Source of the DNA: Bacillota bacterium
GTDB lineage: Bacteria; Bacillota; Clostridia; Peptostreptococcales; Anaerovoracaceae
Direction of reading: 5' to 3'
Assembly (NCBI GenBank): GCA_029266295.1
Contig: JAQSXD010000002.1
Location: 1-32,372 of the forward strand
DNA: 32,372 nucleotides
Position 1 is the stretch's first letter; every line of letters starts with the position of its first letter. The notes under the pieces are model-generated. The model saw nothing but the letters and a program-made list of their open reading frames with translations, was not told the origin of the DNA and did not search any database. Positions 8,926 to 17,464 of this stretch are shown here, one piece after another. The position numbers and the translations under genes were made by a program.

Positions 8926-9986
8926 CGACAATCAAAGGAAAAGGGGACTCGCCGCTTATGATCTTAATCAATTATTTTAAAGAAAGATGGCTTTACTATT
9001 TGTTTCTGACTTTCTTTTTTCTTTTTTCTTTTTTTGTCTATCGTTTTGATCGCAGATTCTATATGACGGAGTCCAATGCTATTTATATTCTGGCGGGGTG
9101 GGTTCTGCTTCTTGTCTTGTTTTTTGCAGTTGATATGCTAATGCTTCACGCAAGCGAGGAAAAGTTTCGTACCTATTGCAATCAAACTCCCGATGCAGAT
9201 CCGGAGGAGATCTTCTTTCGTCCGGGAGACAGAAATAAAGCAGAATTGGTGAGAAATGCGTCGATTGAATACAGGACATATAAAGTGGAATCAGATGCAA
9301 GAGCAGCAGAAGAGATGGCGTTTATCACAAAATGGCTTCACGATGTAAAGGTGCCTATCGCGGCGGCCAAGTTGATATTGGAACGCCATGAAGAAAAATT
9401 GCCCCGGGATTTTCAGCGAAATATGGACAGGGAGCTCTTTGCACTGGAAGAGTCTGTGATGAGAGTTTTCTACGAGATGAAAAGCAATCGGTTCTCCGAG
9501 GATTATAAAATCGTAAGAACAGGAACGAAAAAACTCATTTCCATGGCCCTTAAGTCCTATTCCAGTTTCTTTCAATATAAACAACTGTCCCTGTCGGTGG
9601 AAGGTGAGGATTATACGGTTCTTACCGATGAGAAATGGAGTACCTATATTCTTTCGCAGCTCATTTCCAATGCTGTGAAGTATTCTCCAGAAGGCGGGTC
9701 CGTTGTTATCAGTACGGTGAAAAAACAGGGGGAAGTCTTTCTTTCTGTCAAAAACTCAGGAAAGGGGATTTCAGAAGAGGATCTCGGGCAAATCTTCAAA
9801 AAAGGTTATACTTCCGCTGAGGCGAGAAGCGGCGCAAAAGCGACCGGTTACGGTCTCTATCTTTCTGCTAAGCTCAGCGGGCTTTTAGGTCATTCTTTGA
9901 AAGCAGAATCAAAATACGGTGAATATGCTATGTTTCATCTGATCTTTCCGGAGATCGATTCATCACTTGACATGACAAAAATGTAA
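8922..9986 (+). CDS. Intramembrane-sensing histidine kinase, BceS-like
   Basis: Two TM helices with a very short loop, H-box FITKWLHDVKVPIAAAKL, ATPase motifs NAVKYSPEGG and GKGISEEDLGQIF…GYGLYL. Confidence 0.9.
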   Translation: MTTIKGKGDSPLMILINYFKERWLYYLFLTFFFLFSFFVYRFDRRFYMTESNAIYILAGWVLLLVLFFAVDMLMLHASEEKFRTYCNQTPDADPEEIFFRPGDRNKAELVRNASIEYRTYKVESDARAAEEMAFITKWLHDVKVPIAAAKLILERHEEKLPRDFQRNMDRELFALEESVMRVFYEMKSNRFSEDYKIVRTGTKKLISMALKSYSSFFQYKQLSLSVEGEDYTVLTDEKWSTYILSQLISNAVKYSPEGGSVVISTVKKQGEVFLSVKNSGKGISEEDLGQIFKKGYTSAEARSGAKATGYGLYLSAKLSGLLGHSLKAESKYGEYAMFHLIFPEIDSSLDMTKM

Positions 9987-10007
9987 GAAATCAAGATGGC
10001 AATGTAA
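9973..10007 (+). promoter_or_regulatory. BceR-like operator: TGACA-AAAA-TGTAA (9973-9986) plus second TGTAA half-site 21 bp downstream (10003-10007)
   Basis: Matches the BceR-type consensus TNACA-N4-TGTAA; AATGTAAGA repeated at 9980-9988 and 10001-10009; candidate -10 TATAAA at 10039-10044 upstream of the ABC genes. Confidence 0.6.
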
Positions 10008-10086
10008 GACCGTTCGATTTTGCTATGCGGTATTTCGATATAAAATGATAGAGAATTCGAATTCCAGAAAACAATGGAGGGGTAAC

Positions 10087-10845
10087 ATGCAGATTATAAA
10101 AGTGGAAAATATCAGCAAGGTATACGGTTCAAAAAAGAATTCCAATCATTATACCGCGCTGAAGAATATCAGCTTCGAGGTGAATCAGGGGGATTTTATC
10201 GGAGTAATGGGATCTTCCGGTTCCGGAAAGACTACGCTGCTCAACATTCTGGGCAGCCTGGACAAGCCTACAGGAGGAAGATTCCTTATGAACGGAAGCG
10301 AAGTGGGTGCTCTGAATCGGAATCAGCTGGCAAAACACAGAATGGAGAACATCGGATTTATCTTTCAGGACTACAATCTTCTAGAGACCATGACACTGAA
10401 AGAAAACATCATCCTTCCTCTAGCGCTTAGAGGAAAAGATATTGCCGCGATCGAGGCAAAGGTATCCTCACTGGCGGAGAATCTGGGAATCAGCCATGTA
10501 ATCGAAAAATATCCTTATGAAGTATCTGGAGGGGAGCAGCAGCGAGCAGCAGCCTGCCGTGCTTTGGTCAACGATCCAAAGGTAATTTTGGCAGATGAAC
10601 CCACCGGCAATCTTGATTCCAAGTCGGGAAAGGATTTGCTGAAACTGCTGACCCAGATTAACACAGAATTTGGGGCAACGATACTGATGGTGACCCATGA
10701 TGTTTTTGCTGCCAGCTATTGCCGTAAAATCCTATTTATCAGGGATGGGGAGATTTATAACGAGCTGTACGGGGGCAGCGACAGAAAGCAGTTCTTTGAT
10801 TCCATTATCAACGTGATGAGCATGCTGGGGGGAGGAGAAGGATGA
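10087..10845 (+). CDS. ABC transporter ATP-binding protein, BceA-like
   Basis: Walker A GSSGSGKTT, signature VSGGEQQR, Walker B VILADEPTGNLD. Start moved from 10045 to ATG 10087 behind GGAGGGG. Confidence 0.93.
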   Translation: MQIIKVENISKVYGSKKNSNHYTALKNISFEVNQGDFIGVMGSSGSGKTTLLNILGSLDKPTGGRFLMNGSEVGALNRNQLAKHRMENIGFIFQDYNLLETMTLKENIILPLALRGKDIAAIEAKVSSLAENLGISHVIEKYPYEVSGGEQQRAAACRALVNDPKVILADEPTGNLDSKSGKDLLKLLTQINTEFGATILMVTHDVFAASYCRKILFIRDGEIYNELYGGSDRKQFFDSIINVMSMLGGGEG

Positions 10846-12806
10846 ATTTATTTTCACTCGCAAGACGCAACATCCGGCTCAACGGAAAAAAATACAGCAT
10901 GTACTTATTTTCTATGGGCTTTAGCGTTTTTACCGTTTATACCTTTCTGGCACTGATGCGGAATGAAATCGTAAAGACCGCCTTCCGGTACGATGTAAGA
11001 TATCAATCGTTACTCAGCAGTTTTGCGGTCATCATTCTGGTCTTTGTCCTGTTTTTTCTCATTAGTTCCAACAACAGTTTTATCAGAGCCAGAAAGAAAG
11101 AACTTTCAACCTACGCGTTGTTCGGTATGCCAAACAGGAGGATCGGAGGTCTTCTGTTTCTTGAAACAGCCCTCGTGGGGCTTGGAATGCTTGTTACAGG
11201 GATAGGACTTGGAATCTTTTTTTCAAAACTGATGGCTATGATCCTGCTGGAAATGACCCTGGTGAACTTTGCCGGCAAGATTAACTTTTCCATAGATCCT
11301 GCAGCAGTCTATCAGACGGCGGCACTTTTTGGGGGAATCTTTTGTATTATGGGCCTTTCCGGATGGAGGGTTGTTTCAAGGTTTGAACTGGTGGATCTTT
11401 TTAAAGCCGATAAAGTTTCTGAGAAGAAGAGCAAAGGCTCCACGGCGGTTCTCATTCTGTCTATTCTGCTGATGGGCGCAGGGTACTTCATTGCGGTTAA
11501 CAAAGATCCCTATGTAGTGGTTGTGGGCTCAATACCAATTCTGATTCTTGTGATTCTGGGAACCTACCTTTTCTTCTGGGGTGGACTTCCTAAGGTTTTA
11601 GGAATGGTCAAGAGGAAGAAAGAGCTCTACTACAAAGGGGCGAACCTGATCTCCGTTTCCGCTGTATCACACCGAATGAGATCCGTTGCATCGGTTATGG
11701 CTACCATTGCAGTGCTTTCAGCCGTAGCGGTAACGGCTGTGGCTACCGGATTCACACTCTATGCAAATGCGGAACGAAATACCTATAGCAATGTGGGTTT
11801 TGATTTGACCTTCAAAAGCGGAGATGAAACGGTTCAGGCGAACGTCTCGGAAGTGCTGCGAAAGAACGGTGTCAAGGTGCTTGTGGATGAGGAACTGCCT
11901 CTTTATGAGACGGACACCCCAACGACTTCCATTGAAATGGATGGTATGCCGCTGCTTACGCCGGGAAACCCGGTCAGGGTTTATTCGGAAAGCGACTTTA
12001 GCAAACTGGTTTCGCTATCAAAAACGGAAATGGAAACAGCCAGTGTTGCGCCCGGTGAAGCACTCTTTCTATTTCCTTACTCACCGGATCGTATTGAACA
12101 AGCCATGCTTGGCCAGAAACTCGATATGAGCGGCTTTGTGGCCCAAATTGCAGATGTTGGGCGCTCAAATATTTCTGGTTTCGGGATGCTGAATACATTG
12201 GTACTGAATGATGGCGACTTTGCAAAACTCTTGACCGAGGGAAAATTATCACCTTCTTTCGTGGATGGTGAAGCAATTCACGCAGCAGTCTATAATTATG
12301 AAGGGGCTCTGAAAAACAGGCAGCTGAATGAGGAACTGAAAGCTGTGCTGGAAGGCCGCGGTGTCAAATACAGCACAGCGTACGGCTTGTATAACGAATC
12401 CATGGAGACGTTTGGATTGATCTGCTTTATCGGATTCTTTATGAGTGGGGTATTTATTCTGATGACTGCAAGTCTTCTTTACTTCAAGCAAATCATGGCG
12501 GCAGAAGAGGAACGGCATCAGTACCGGACGCTCAGGAGAATCGGACTTGATGGCAGGACGGAGCGGCAGGTGGTGCGGCGAAGGCTTTTGCCAGTGTTCT
12601 TTATCCCTCTTGCGATGGGAATCCTCCACAGTGTGTTTGCCATGAAAACGGCGGATACGGTTGTGTTTTCTCATATGATTCCGGCAACCAATTCTTACCT
12701 TTATGTTCTGGGCTTTTCGGCGATTATGTACGGAGTCTATGGACTGGTATACGCAATCTTTTATTGGATTACGAAATCTCAATACAGTAGGATTGTCCGA
12801 AGCTGA
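10842..12806 (+). CDS. BceB-like FtsX-family ABC permease with large extracytoplasmic domain
   Basis: 654 aa, FtsX-like TM segments flanking a roughly 200-aa soluble region; overlaps the ATPase gene by 4 nt. Confidence 0.9.
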   Translation: MNLFSLARRNIRLNGKKYSMYLFSMGFSVFTVYTFLALMRNEIVKTAFRYDVRYQSLLSSFAVIILVFVLFFLISSNNSFIRARKKELSTYALFGMPNRRIGGLLFLETALVGLGMLVTGIGLGIFFSKLMAMILLEMTLVNFAGKINFSIDPAAVYQTAALFGGIFCIMGLSGWRVVSRFELVDLFKADKVSEKKSKGSTAVLILSILLMGAGYFIAVNKDPYVVVVGSIPILILVILGTYLFFWGGLPKVLGMVKRKKELYYKGANLISVSAVSHRMRSVASVMATIAVLSAVAVTAVATGFTLYANAERNTYSNVGFDLTFKSGDETVQANVSEVLRKNGVKVLVDEELPLYETDTPTTSIEMDGMPLLTPGNPVRVYSESDFSKLVSLSKTEMETASVAPGEALFLFPYSPDRIEQAMLGQKLDMSGFVAQIADVGRSNISGFGMLNTLVLNDGDFAKLLTEGKLSPSFVDGEAIHAAVYNYEGALKNRQLNEELKAVLEGRGVKYSTAYGLYNESMETFGLICFIGFFMSGVFILMTASLLYFKQIMAAEEERHQYRTLRRIGLDGRTERQVVRRRLLPVFFIPLAMGILHSVFAMKTADTVVFSHMIPATNSYLYVLGFSAIMYGVYGLVYAIFYWITKSQYSRIVRS

Positions 12807-12854
12807 CCCAAACAAAGTGCAGCTGAACAAATTCCCTGTCGAATCGTGAAGAGC

Positions 12855-12897
12855 AAAGATTCCCTGGCGAATGCAACGCCATGGGAATCTTTATTTT
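12855..12897 (+). terminator. Rho-independent terminator after the bceAB-like genes
   Basis: AAAGATTCCC-t-GGCG-loop-CGCC-at-GGGAATCTTT followed by aTTTT. Confidence 0.85.
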
Positions 12898-12930
12898 GCT
12901 TCACCTTATAAATTTCTTCATTTCTGGTGT

Positions 12931-13269
12931 TTAATATCCCAGATAAATCAGATAGATCACCTGACCAGGCCAGATGACGTTTGGATTTTTAATCTGCGGA
13001 TTCTGGGAAACCACTTTTTGGTAATCCAGTTTAAATCGATTGGCGATGCCATAAATAGAATCATCCGGCTGGACCACATATTCGATGTATCCTTCCGCCG
13101 GAAGGGCAATTATGTCATGACCCGGAATCTCTAATGTCATTCCGGGATAAACGGGGACGGAATACAGTACGGGATTTGCTTTCATCATTTCGTTTTCGGA
13201 AATGCCGAAGCGGGAAGCGATGGTATCGATTGTTTCCCAAGTTTCCCATGGCTGTACGATGTACTTCAT
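12931..13269 (-). CDS. Small protein with two LysM domains
   Basis: YIVQPWETWETIDTIASRFGISENEMMKANP…YVVQPDDSIYGIANRFKLDYQKVVSQNPQI…WPGQVIYL; SD AAAGGAG. Confidence 0.85.
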   Translation of the reverse strand: MKYIVQPWETWETIDTIASRFGISENEMMKANPVLYSVPVYPGMTLEIPGHDIIALPAEGYIEYVVQPDDSIYGIANRFKLDYQKVVSQNPQIKNPNVIWPGQVIYLIYLGY

Positions 13270-13460
13270 TAATGACCAACTCCTTTTCGTATGCCGCCCA
13301 ACCCGCTTAGCAGATTGGTGACGGACGCATGCGAAGAAATCACGAATCGCTGGATGGAGTAGATTCCTTCTGATATTGTATAATATTCAGCCCACAGAAA
13401 TCCGTCTCTGCCAATCTCTGTTTTCTTTTGAAGAAGTATAAAATTTTCATCATTTTTCAT
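13269..13460 (-). CDS. Small hypothetical protein (63 aa) with stop overlapping the LysM gene start
   Basis: TAATG stop/start overlap with the LysM gene; no clear SD for its own ATG. Confidence 0.45.
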   Translation of the reverse strand: MKNDENFILLQKKTEIGRDGFLWAEYYTISEGIYSIQRFVISSHASVTNLLSGLGGIRKGVGH

Positions 13461-13542
13461 GTACTTTTAACGTAGTTTTAATGGTATAATATTTCAATGT
13501 GTTATAATAGAGAAAAATAAACTTTGCAAAAGGAGGCAATAG

Positions 13543-14106
13543 ATGGCGAAAGCGCTTCGATATATACTTCAGGGAGATGAGACGATCTTTCATTTTATAA
13601 ACAGCAGGGTAAAATGCAGAATTCTGGATGTTCTTATGCCTTTGGTCACCCATTTGGGCAGTGCCTGTTTTACGATAGTTTTTGCACTCGCAGCACTTTA
13701 CACGTATTGGAAGACAGACCGCATCATTGCAGTTTATACCGCGACTTCTCTGGCATCGAGCCATGTTATCATACATTTTATTAAAAAGGCTGTAGACAGA
13801 CCAAGGCCGAACATAACGCTTAGCAATGTACATACGTTCAATATACCGCTGTATAATTATTCCTTCCCGTCAGGTCATACGACAGCAGCATTTTCTGTGG
13901 CTGTTTCTGCGGCTTTTCTTCTGCCAGCATTTGCGACCCTTGCGATTATATTAGCGGCTTTAGTGGGATTTTCAAGAATCTATTTGGGCGTTCACTATCC
14001 TACGGATGTGATCATCGGCGCCTTTATTGGAAGCATCACCGCGATGTTTGTAAAATCAATTCTGGACTATTACTTTTATACTGGTTCCTCGATCATTATT
14101 ACATAG
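13543..14106 (+). CDS. PAP2 superfamily phosphatase (BcrC-like undecaprenyl-diphosphatase candidate)
   Basis: PAP2 motifs KKAVDRPRP, YSFPSGHTTAAF, SRIYLGVHYPTDVIIG; SD AGGAGG. Confidence 0.88.
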   Translation: MAKALRYILQGDETIFHFINSRVKCRILDVLMPLVTHLGSACFTIVFALAALYTYWKTDRIIAVYTATSLASSHVIIHFIKKAVDRPRPNITLSNVHTFNIPLYNYSFPSGHTTAAFSVAVSAAFLLPAFATLAIILAALVGFSRIYLGVHYPTDVIIGAFIGSITAMFVKSILDYYFYTGSSIIIT

Positions 14107-14149
14107 TATCTTTCGGTTCGTGGTAAAATAATACGGTGTTGATCCCAAT

Positions 14150-14177
14150 AAAAAAGACGCATGGAAATGCGTTTTTT
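14150..14177. terminator. Terminator between convergent PAP2 and HAD genes
   Basis: AAAAAAGACGCAT-GGAA-ATGCGTTTTTT; A- and T-tracts on both sides suggest bidirectionality. Confidence 0.75.
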
Positions 14178-14256
14178 GCTTTTGTTGCCATATTATTTCC
14201 ATTGGTCTGTCACAAAAAACTGGTCTGTAGCTTCATATGCACTACAATGCGATAAG

Positions 14257-14850
14257 CTACAGTGCGATTTTGAAATCCAGTACGTTTCTTTGTGCTCTGA
14301 TTTCCACAATGGTTTTAATCTGAAACCAATTCTTTACACGTGTTACGTTATGGGGCAGTTTGCCGTTGTTATAGCTGCAGTCGATGAGAAGAACATCAAA
14401 GCCGGCTTTGGCAAGCTGAAGTGCGTTAGAATAGTTGTCCTCAATAAATAGGTCTGATTGCAGCTCCCTGGCCTTATCGACTTTATAGTGACTTCCCAGC
14501 AGAGAAATGGTATCCAATGGCATTTGATGTTCGGCAAGCCATTCCAGGCTGACCGTTCTCATCTCTTCCTCTCTTGCGGTCACAAAATGGATATTGTGCT
14601 CCTGATAAAGCTTTTTAAGAACTTCGCTTGCACCAAATCTGGCTTCCGCTTCCCTGTGAAGCAATTTGCCATAAAGGCCATAGAATTCGTTATAGTCATC
14701 TTCTGCAATGTCCAAGACTCTGTGGATTTCATATACACTTACATCCTCAGGTGCTACCTGCTTTCCGAAGTATCTGTTTGCCCTGTTCAGCCAGTAAAAC
14801 GGTTCGGTTACCGTTCCATCAATATCAATACATAAATTTAATTTCTGCAT
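14257..14850 (-). CDS. HAD-superfamily hydrolase (5'-nucleotidase / YqfW-like)
   Basis: N-terminal CIDIDGTVTEP; HFVTAREE; LFIEDNYSNALQLAKAGFDVLLID. Confidence 0.8.
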   Translation of the reverse strand: MQKLNLCIDIDGTVTEPFYWLNRANRYFGKQVAPEDVSVYEIHRVLDIAEDDYNEFYGLYGKLLHREAEARFGASEVLKKLYQEHNIHFVTAREEEMRTVSLEWLAEHQMPLDTISLLGSHYKVDKARELQSDLFIEDNYSNALQLAKAGFDVLLIDCSYNNGKLPHNVTRVKNWFQIKTIVEIRAQRNVLDFKIAL

Positions 14851-14965
14851 TCCTTTTCCTCCTTTTTTTCGTTTTTACTTTTCATTTCTTTTCCATTATA
14901 TCGTGCTTCTATTAAGAATGAATGAGGTCAATGTAAAGATATTGTTAAAAAATATAAAAAAAATA

Positions 14966-14994
14966 TTGACTAATATAGTGATGTATGGTATATA
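14966..14994 (+). promoter_or_regulatory. Promoter TTGACT-17-TATATA for hsp20
   Basis: -35 at 14966-14971, -10 at 14989-14994, immediately upstream of CIRCE. Confidence 0.65.
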
Positions 14995-14998
14995 AAAA

Positions 14999-15025
14999 TT
15001 AGCACTCGTGTGTACAGAGTGCTAA
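14999..15025 (+). promoter_or_regulatory. CIRCE element (HrcA operator)
   Basis: TTAGCACTC-GTGTGTACA-GAGTGCTAA: perfect 9-bp arms with 9-nt spacer. Confidence 0.97.
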
Positions 15026-15066
15026 TACGATATCAAAACATACAAAATCGAAAGGAGTTGTTAATC

Positions 15067-15513
15067 ATGACCGGATTGGTACCATTTAACAGGAGGAACA
15101 CAAATCTGCTAAGCACAGGGTTTGAAGATTTTTACAACATGCTTGACGACTTTTTCAGCGATAATTTATCGCCAAGAAGGAGCCTGACAAGGGATACGTT
15201 TAAAATTAACGTGCAGGAAAATGACACAGAATATTTCATCGAGGCGGAACTCCCCGGTGTGAATAAAGAGGAAATCGATATCGATTTGACCGACGGCAGA
15301 CTCAGCATCTCTGTAAAGAAAGAGGAGAATCTCAACGAAGAAAAGAAAAACTACGTTCACAGAGAAAGCAGATACAGTTCTATGAGCAGAAGCATCTACC
15401 TTGCTGATGCAGAAAACAAAGGAATCAAAGCGAAGCTTGATAATGGAGTTTTGAATATTTCCATCCCCAGACAGGAAAAATTTACCAAGGCCGCAAAAAT
15501 TGAAATTGAATAG
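15067..15513 (+). CDS. Hsp20/alpha-crystallin small heat-shock protein
   Basis: FKINVQENDTEYFIEAELPGVNKEEIDIDLTDGRLSISVKKEE…KAKLDNGVLNISIPR; start moved from 15010 to ATG 15067 behind AAAGGAG. Confidence 0.93.
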   Translation: MTGLVPFNRRNTNLLSTGFEDFYNMLDDFFSDNLSPRRSLTRDTFKINVQENDTEYFIEAELPGVNKEEIDIDLTDGRLSISVKKEENLNEEKKNYVHRESRYSSMSRSIYLADAENKGIKAKLDNGVLNISIPRQEKFTKAAKIEIE

Positions 15514-15526
15514 GAACCGAACGTAA

Positions 15527-15543
15527 ACTGACAAGCGGTCAGT
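15527..15543. promoter_or_regulatory. Perfect inverted repeat ACTGAC-N5-GTCAGT between hsp20 and the VOC gene
   Basis: 6-bp arms; candidate TetR-type operator or weak hairpin. A promoter TTGTAA-17-TATGAT (15554-15582) follows. Confidence 0.4.
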
Positions 15544-15652
15544 AAAAATGAGATTGTAAATCTTTGCGGGAAAAGCTATGATAGATAAAAAGGAATCAAA
15601 ACTGTGAAGCAGTTTTGAAAATGAAATCCTTAAGAATAGGAAGGTGTTATCA

Positions 15653-16015
15653 ATGAGCTATTTATGGACGACTATTACTGTGAAAGATCTGGATGAATCT
15701 CTAGCGTTTTATCAGGAAATCGTCGGCTTGCCTTTGAATGCAAGAGTTCAGGCAGGACCGGAAACGGAGATTGCCTTTTTGGGCGATGGCGAGACAAAAG
15801 TTGAGCTTATCGCATATAAAGGAAAAGATGCAGCACCAGCAGGGAAGGGGATTTCTCTTGGCTTTTCCGTAGCTTCTCTTGAGGGGAAAATTTCGTTCCT
15901 GGAAGAAAAGGGGATCGGTATTGATGGGGAGATCATTTCGCCCAATCCTCATGCCAGGTTTTTCTTTATTCAGGATCCCAATGGGCTGCGCATTCAGTTT
16001 GTGGAACAGAAATAG
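15653..16015 (+). CDS. VOC (glyoxalase/bleomycin-resistance/dioxygenase) superfamily protein
   Basis: MSYLWTTITVKDLDESLAFYQEIVGLPL…FFIQDPNGLRIQFVE; SD AGGAAGG. Confidence 0.88.
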   Translation: MSYLWTTITVKDLDESLAFYQEIVGLPLNARVQAGPETEIAFLGDGETKVELIAYKGKDAAPAGKGISLGFSVASLEGKISFLEEKGIGIDGEIISPNPHARFFFIQDPNGLRIQFVEQK

Positions 16016-16017
16016 AA

Positions 16018-16599
16018 TTACTTCAGACAGAACGTTTCATACTCCTGAGGATCATTAATGTTTCTGAAGAAGGCGTTAGGATCACCGAAGCCTCTCAGCT
16101 CAGATTCCGGTATCTCTTTGATCCGTATCATGGAATAGAATCTCGTAATTTTGCGAAGATCGTTTTCCAGACAGAATCTTATGGGGTCGATGCAGGTTTT
16201 GCTGTATACGCTGCATAGCGGCTGGTATTTATCTTCAAACTTGGGCACAACTGCATCGTATCCCTCGGCTTGACTGGCCAGATAAAGAAGCAGCTGAGAA
16301 TTGATGAAAGGCATATCACACGGAACCACGATGCTGTACGCATTGCTTGCATGGGTGAGACCGGAATGGATACCGCTTAAAGGTCCCATTTGCGGGATAA
16401 TGTCTGTTATGGTTCTGACCCCCAGGGCAGCATAATCTTCCGGTGTGTTGGTAACAATCAGGATTTCGTCAAATACGGTCACTTGGTTGAGAATGATCTC
16501 AATGAGACTTTCCCCCCCCATTTTCAGGAGGGCTTTATTATTTCTATTCATCCGGCTGCTGAATCCGCCGGCAAGGATAATTGCTGTTGTTGCTGTCAT
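16018..16599 (-). CDS. mobA: Molybdenum cofactor guanylyltransferase
   Basis: TAIILAGGFSSRMNRNNKALLKMGGESLIE…VPCDMPFINSQLLLYL…VVPKFEDKYQPLCSVYS is MobA-type nucleotidyltransferase sequence. Confidence 0.87.
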   Translation of the reverse strand: MTATTAIILAGGFSSRMNRNNKALLKMGGESLIEIILNQVTVFDEILIVTNTPEDYAALGVRTITDIIPQMGPLSGIHSGLTHASNAYSIVVPCDMPFINSQLLLYLASQAEGYDAVVPKFEDKYQPLCSVYSKTCIDPIRFCLENDLRKITRFYSMIRIKEIPESELRGFGDPNAFFRNINDPQEYETFCLK

Positions 16600-16825
16600 A
16601 ATAACTCCTTGTGACCATAAGGGCTAAATCGTATCGTAGCAGAATAACCCAAGGTGATATATGGGTTGTTTATAGGCATAAGTTTTTACGATGTGTTATT
16701 TTTAAAGCCCCATGGTATAATCATAGGGTACAAAATAATCCTGAATGTTATATTGTAATTATTATTTGCAGGCGTTGAAATGGGGTCTGCTTTTTATTAT
16801 AACAATTCGAAACGAGGAGCGCTTG

Positions 16826-17464
16826 ATGGAACGTGAATTAATCTATATCAAGAACATGATACTGGTCGGTGCGACAGGACAAAACAGCGGAAAAACAACC
16901 TTTGCCACTGAGTTGATCCAAAGATGGAATCAGGAGATTCCGATCCTCGCGCTGAAGATTACCACCGTCAATCAAAAGCACGCTCATTGCGTCCGCGGAG
17001 GAGCTGGCTGCGGTGCATGCTCGAGTCCCTGCGGTGAATTCGAACTGACAGAGGAAACAGATCTGGCTTCCGGTAAAGATACATCCCTTCTGCTTGCAGC
17101 TGGGGCTCATAGGGTCTATTGGCTGAAATGCATGAAGGATCACCTTGGAGAAGCAATCCGGCAATTTCTCTCCACGATCCCGGAGGATGCTTTAATCCTG
17201 TGTGAATCGAACAGTCTTAGAAATGTTGTTCGGCCTGGCTTGTTTGTCATGCTTCAAAATTCAAAGGATTCAAGAATCAAGCCTTCTGCGGAAGAAGTAC
17301 TTCCAAAAGCTGATCTTATGATTGACAATCATTTTGAAGACGACATCAAAGACTATGTATCGCAGATCCAAATTCGACGTGGCGAAAGCGGCTTGGAGAT
17401 TCACCAGCTCGCTAAGACTTTCTCTTCAATGATATTTGCAACGGAAAAAGCATCATCAATATGA
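16826..17464 (+). CDS. MobB-like P-loop NTPase with Cys cluster (CX6CX2CX3C)
   Basis: Walker A VGATGQNSGKTTF; HAHCVRGGAGCGACSSPCGEFELTEE. Start moved from 16745 to ATG 16826 (GAGGAG upstream). Confidence 0.65.
   Translation: MERELIYIKNMILVGATGQNSGKTTFATELIQRWNQEIPILALKITTVNQKHAHCVRGGAGCGACSSPCGEFELTEETDLASGKDTSLLLAAGAHRVYWLKCMKDHLGEAIRQFLSTIPEDALILCESNSLRNVVRPGLFVMLQNSKDSRIKPSAEEVLPKADLMIDNHFEDDIKDYVSQIQIRRGESGLEIHQLAKTFSSMIFATEKASSI

Noticed and set aside
12249-12830. 193-aa minus-strand ORF opposite the BceB-like gene
   Set aside because: Antisense to a well-supported permease; His/Arg-rich shadow composition.
15598-15616. AAAACTG-TGAAG-CAGTTTT hairpin before the VOC gene as terminator
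   Set aside because: Short AT-rich stem without T-tract, downstream of the proposed VOC promoter.
16600-16825. Possible Moco riboswitch in the leader before the Cys-rich NTPase
   Set aside because: Only weak hairpins (AACCCA…TGGGTT; GCAG…CTGC) and no recognisable Moco-RNA conserved motifs; would need an Infernal search.
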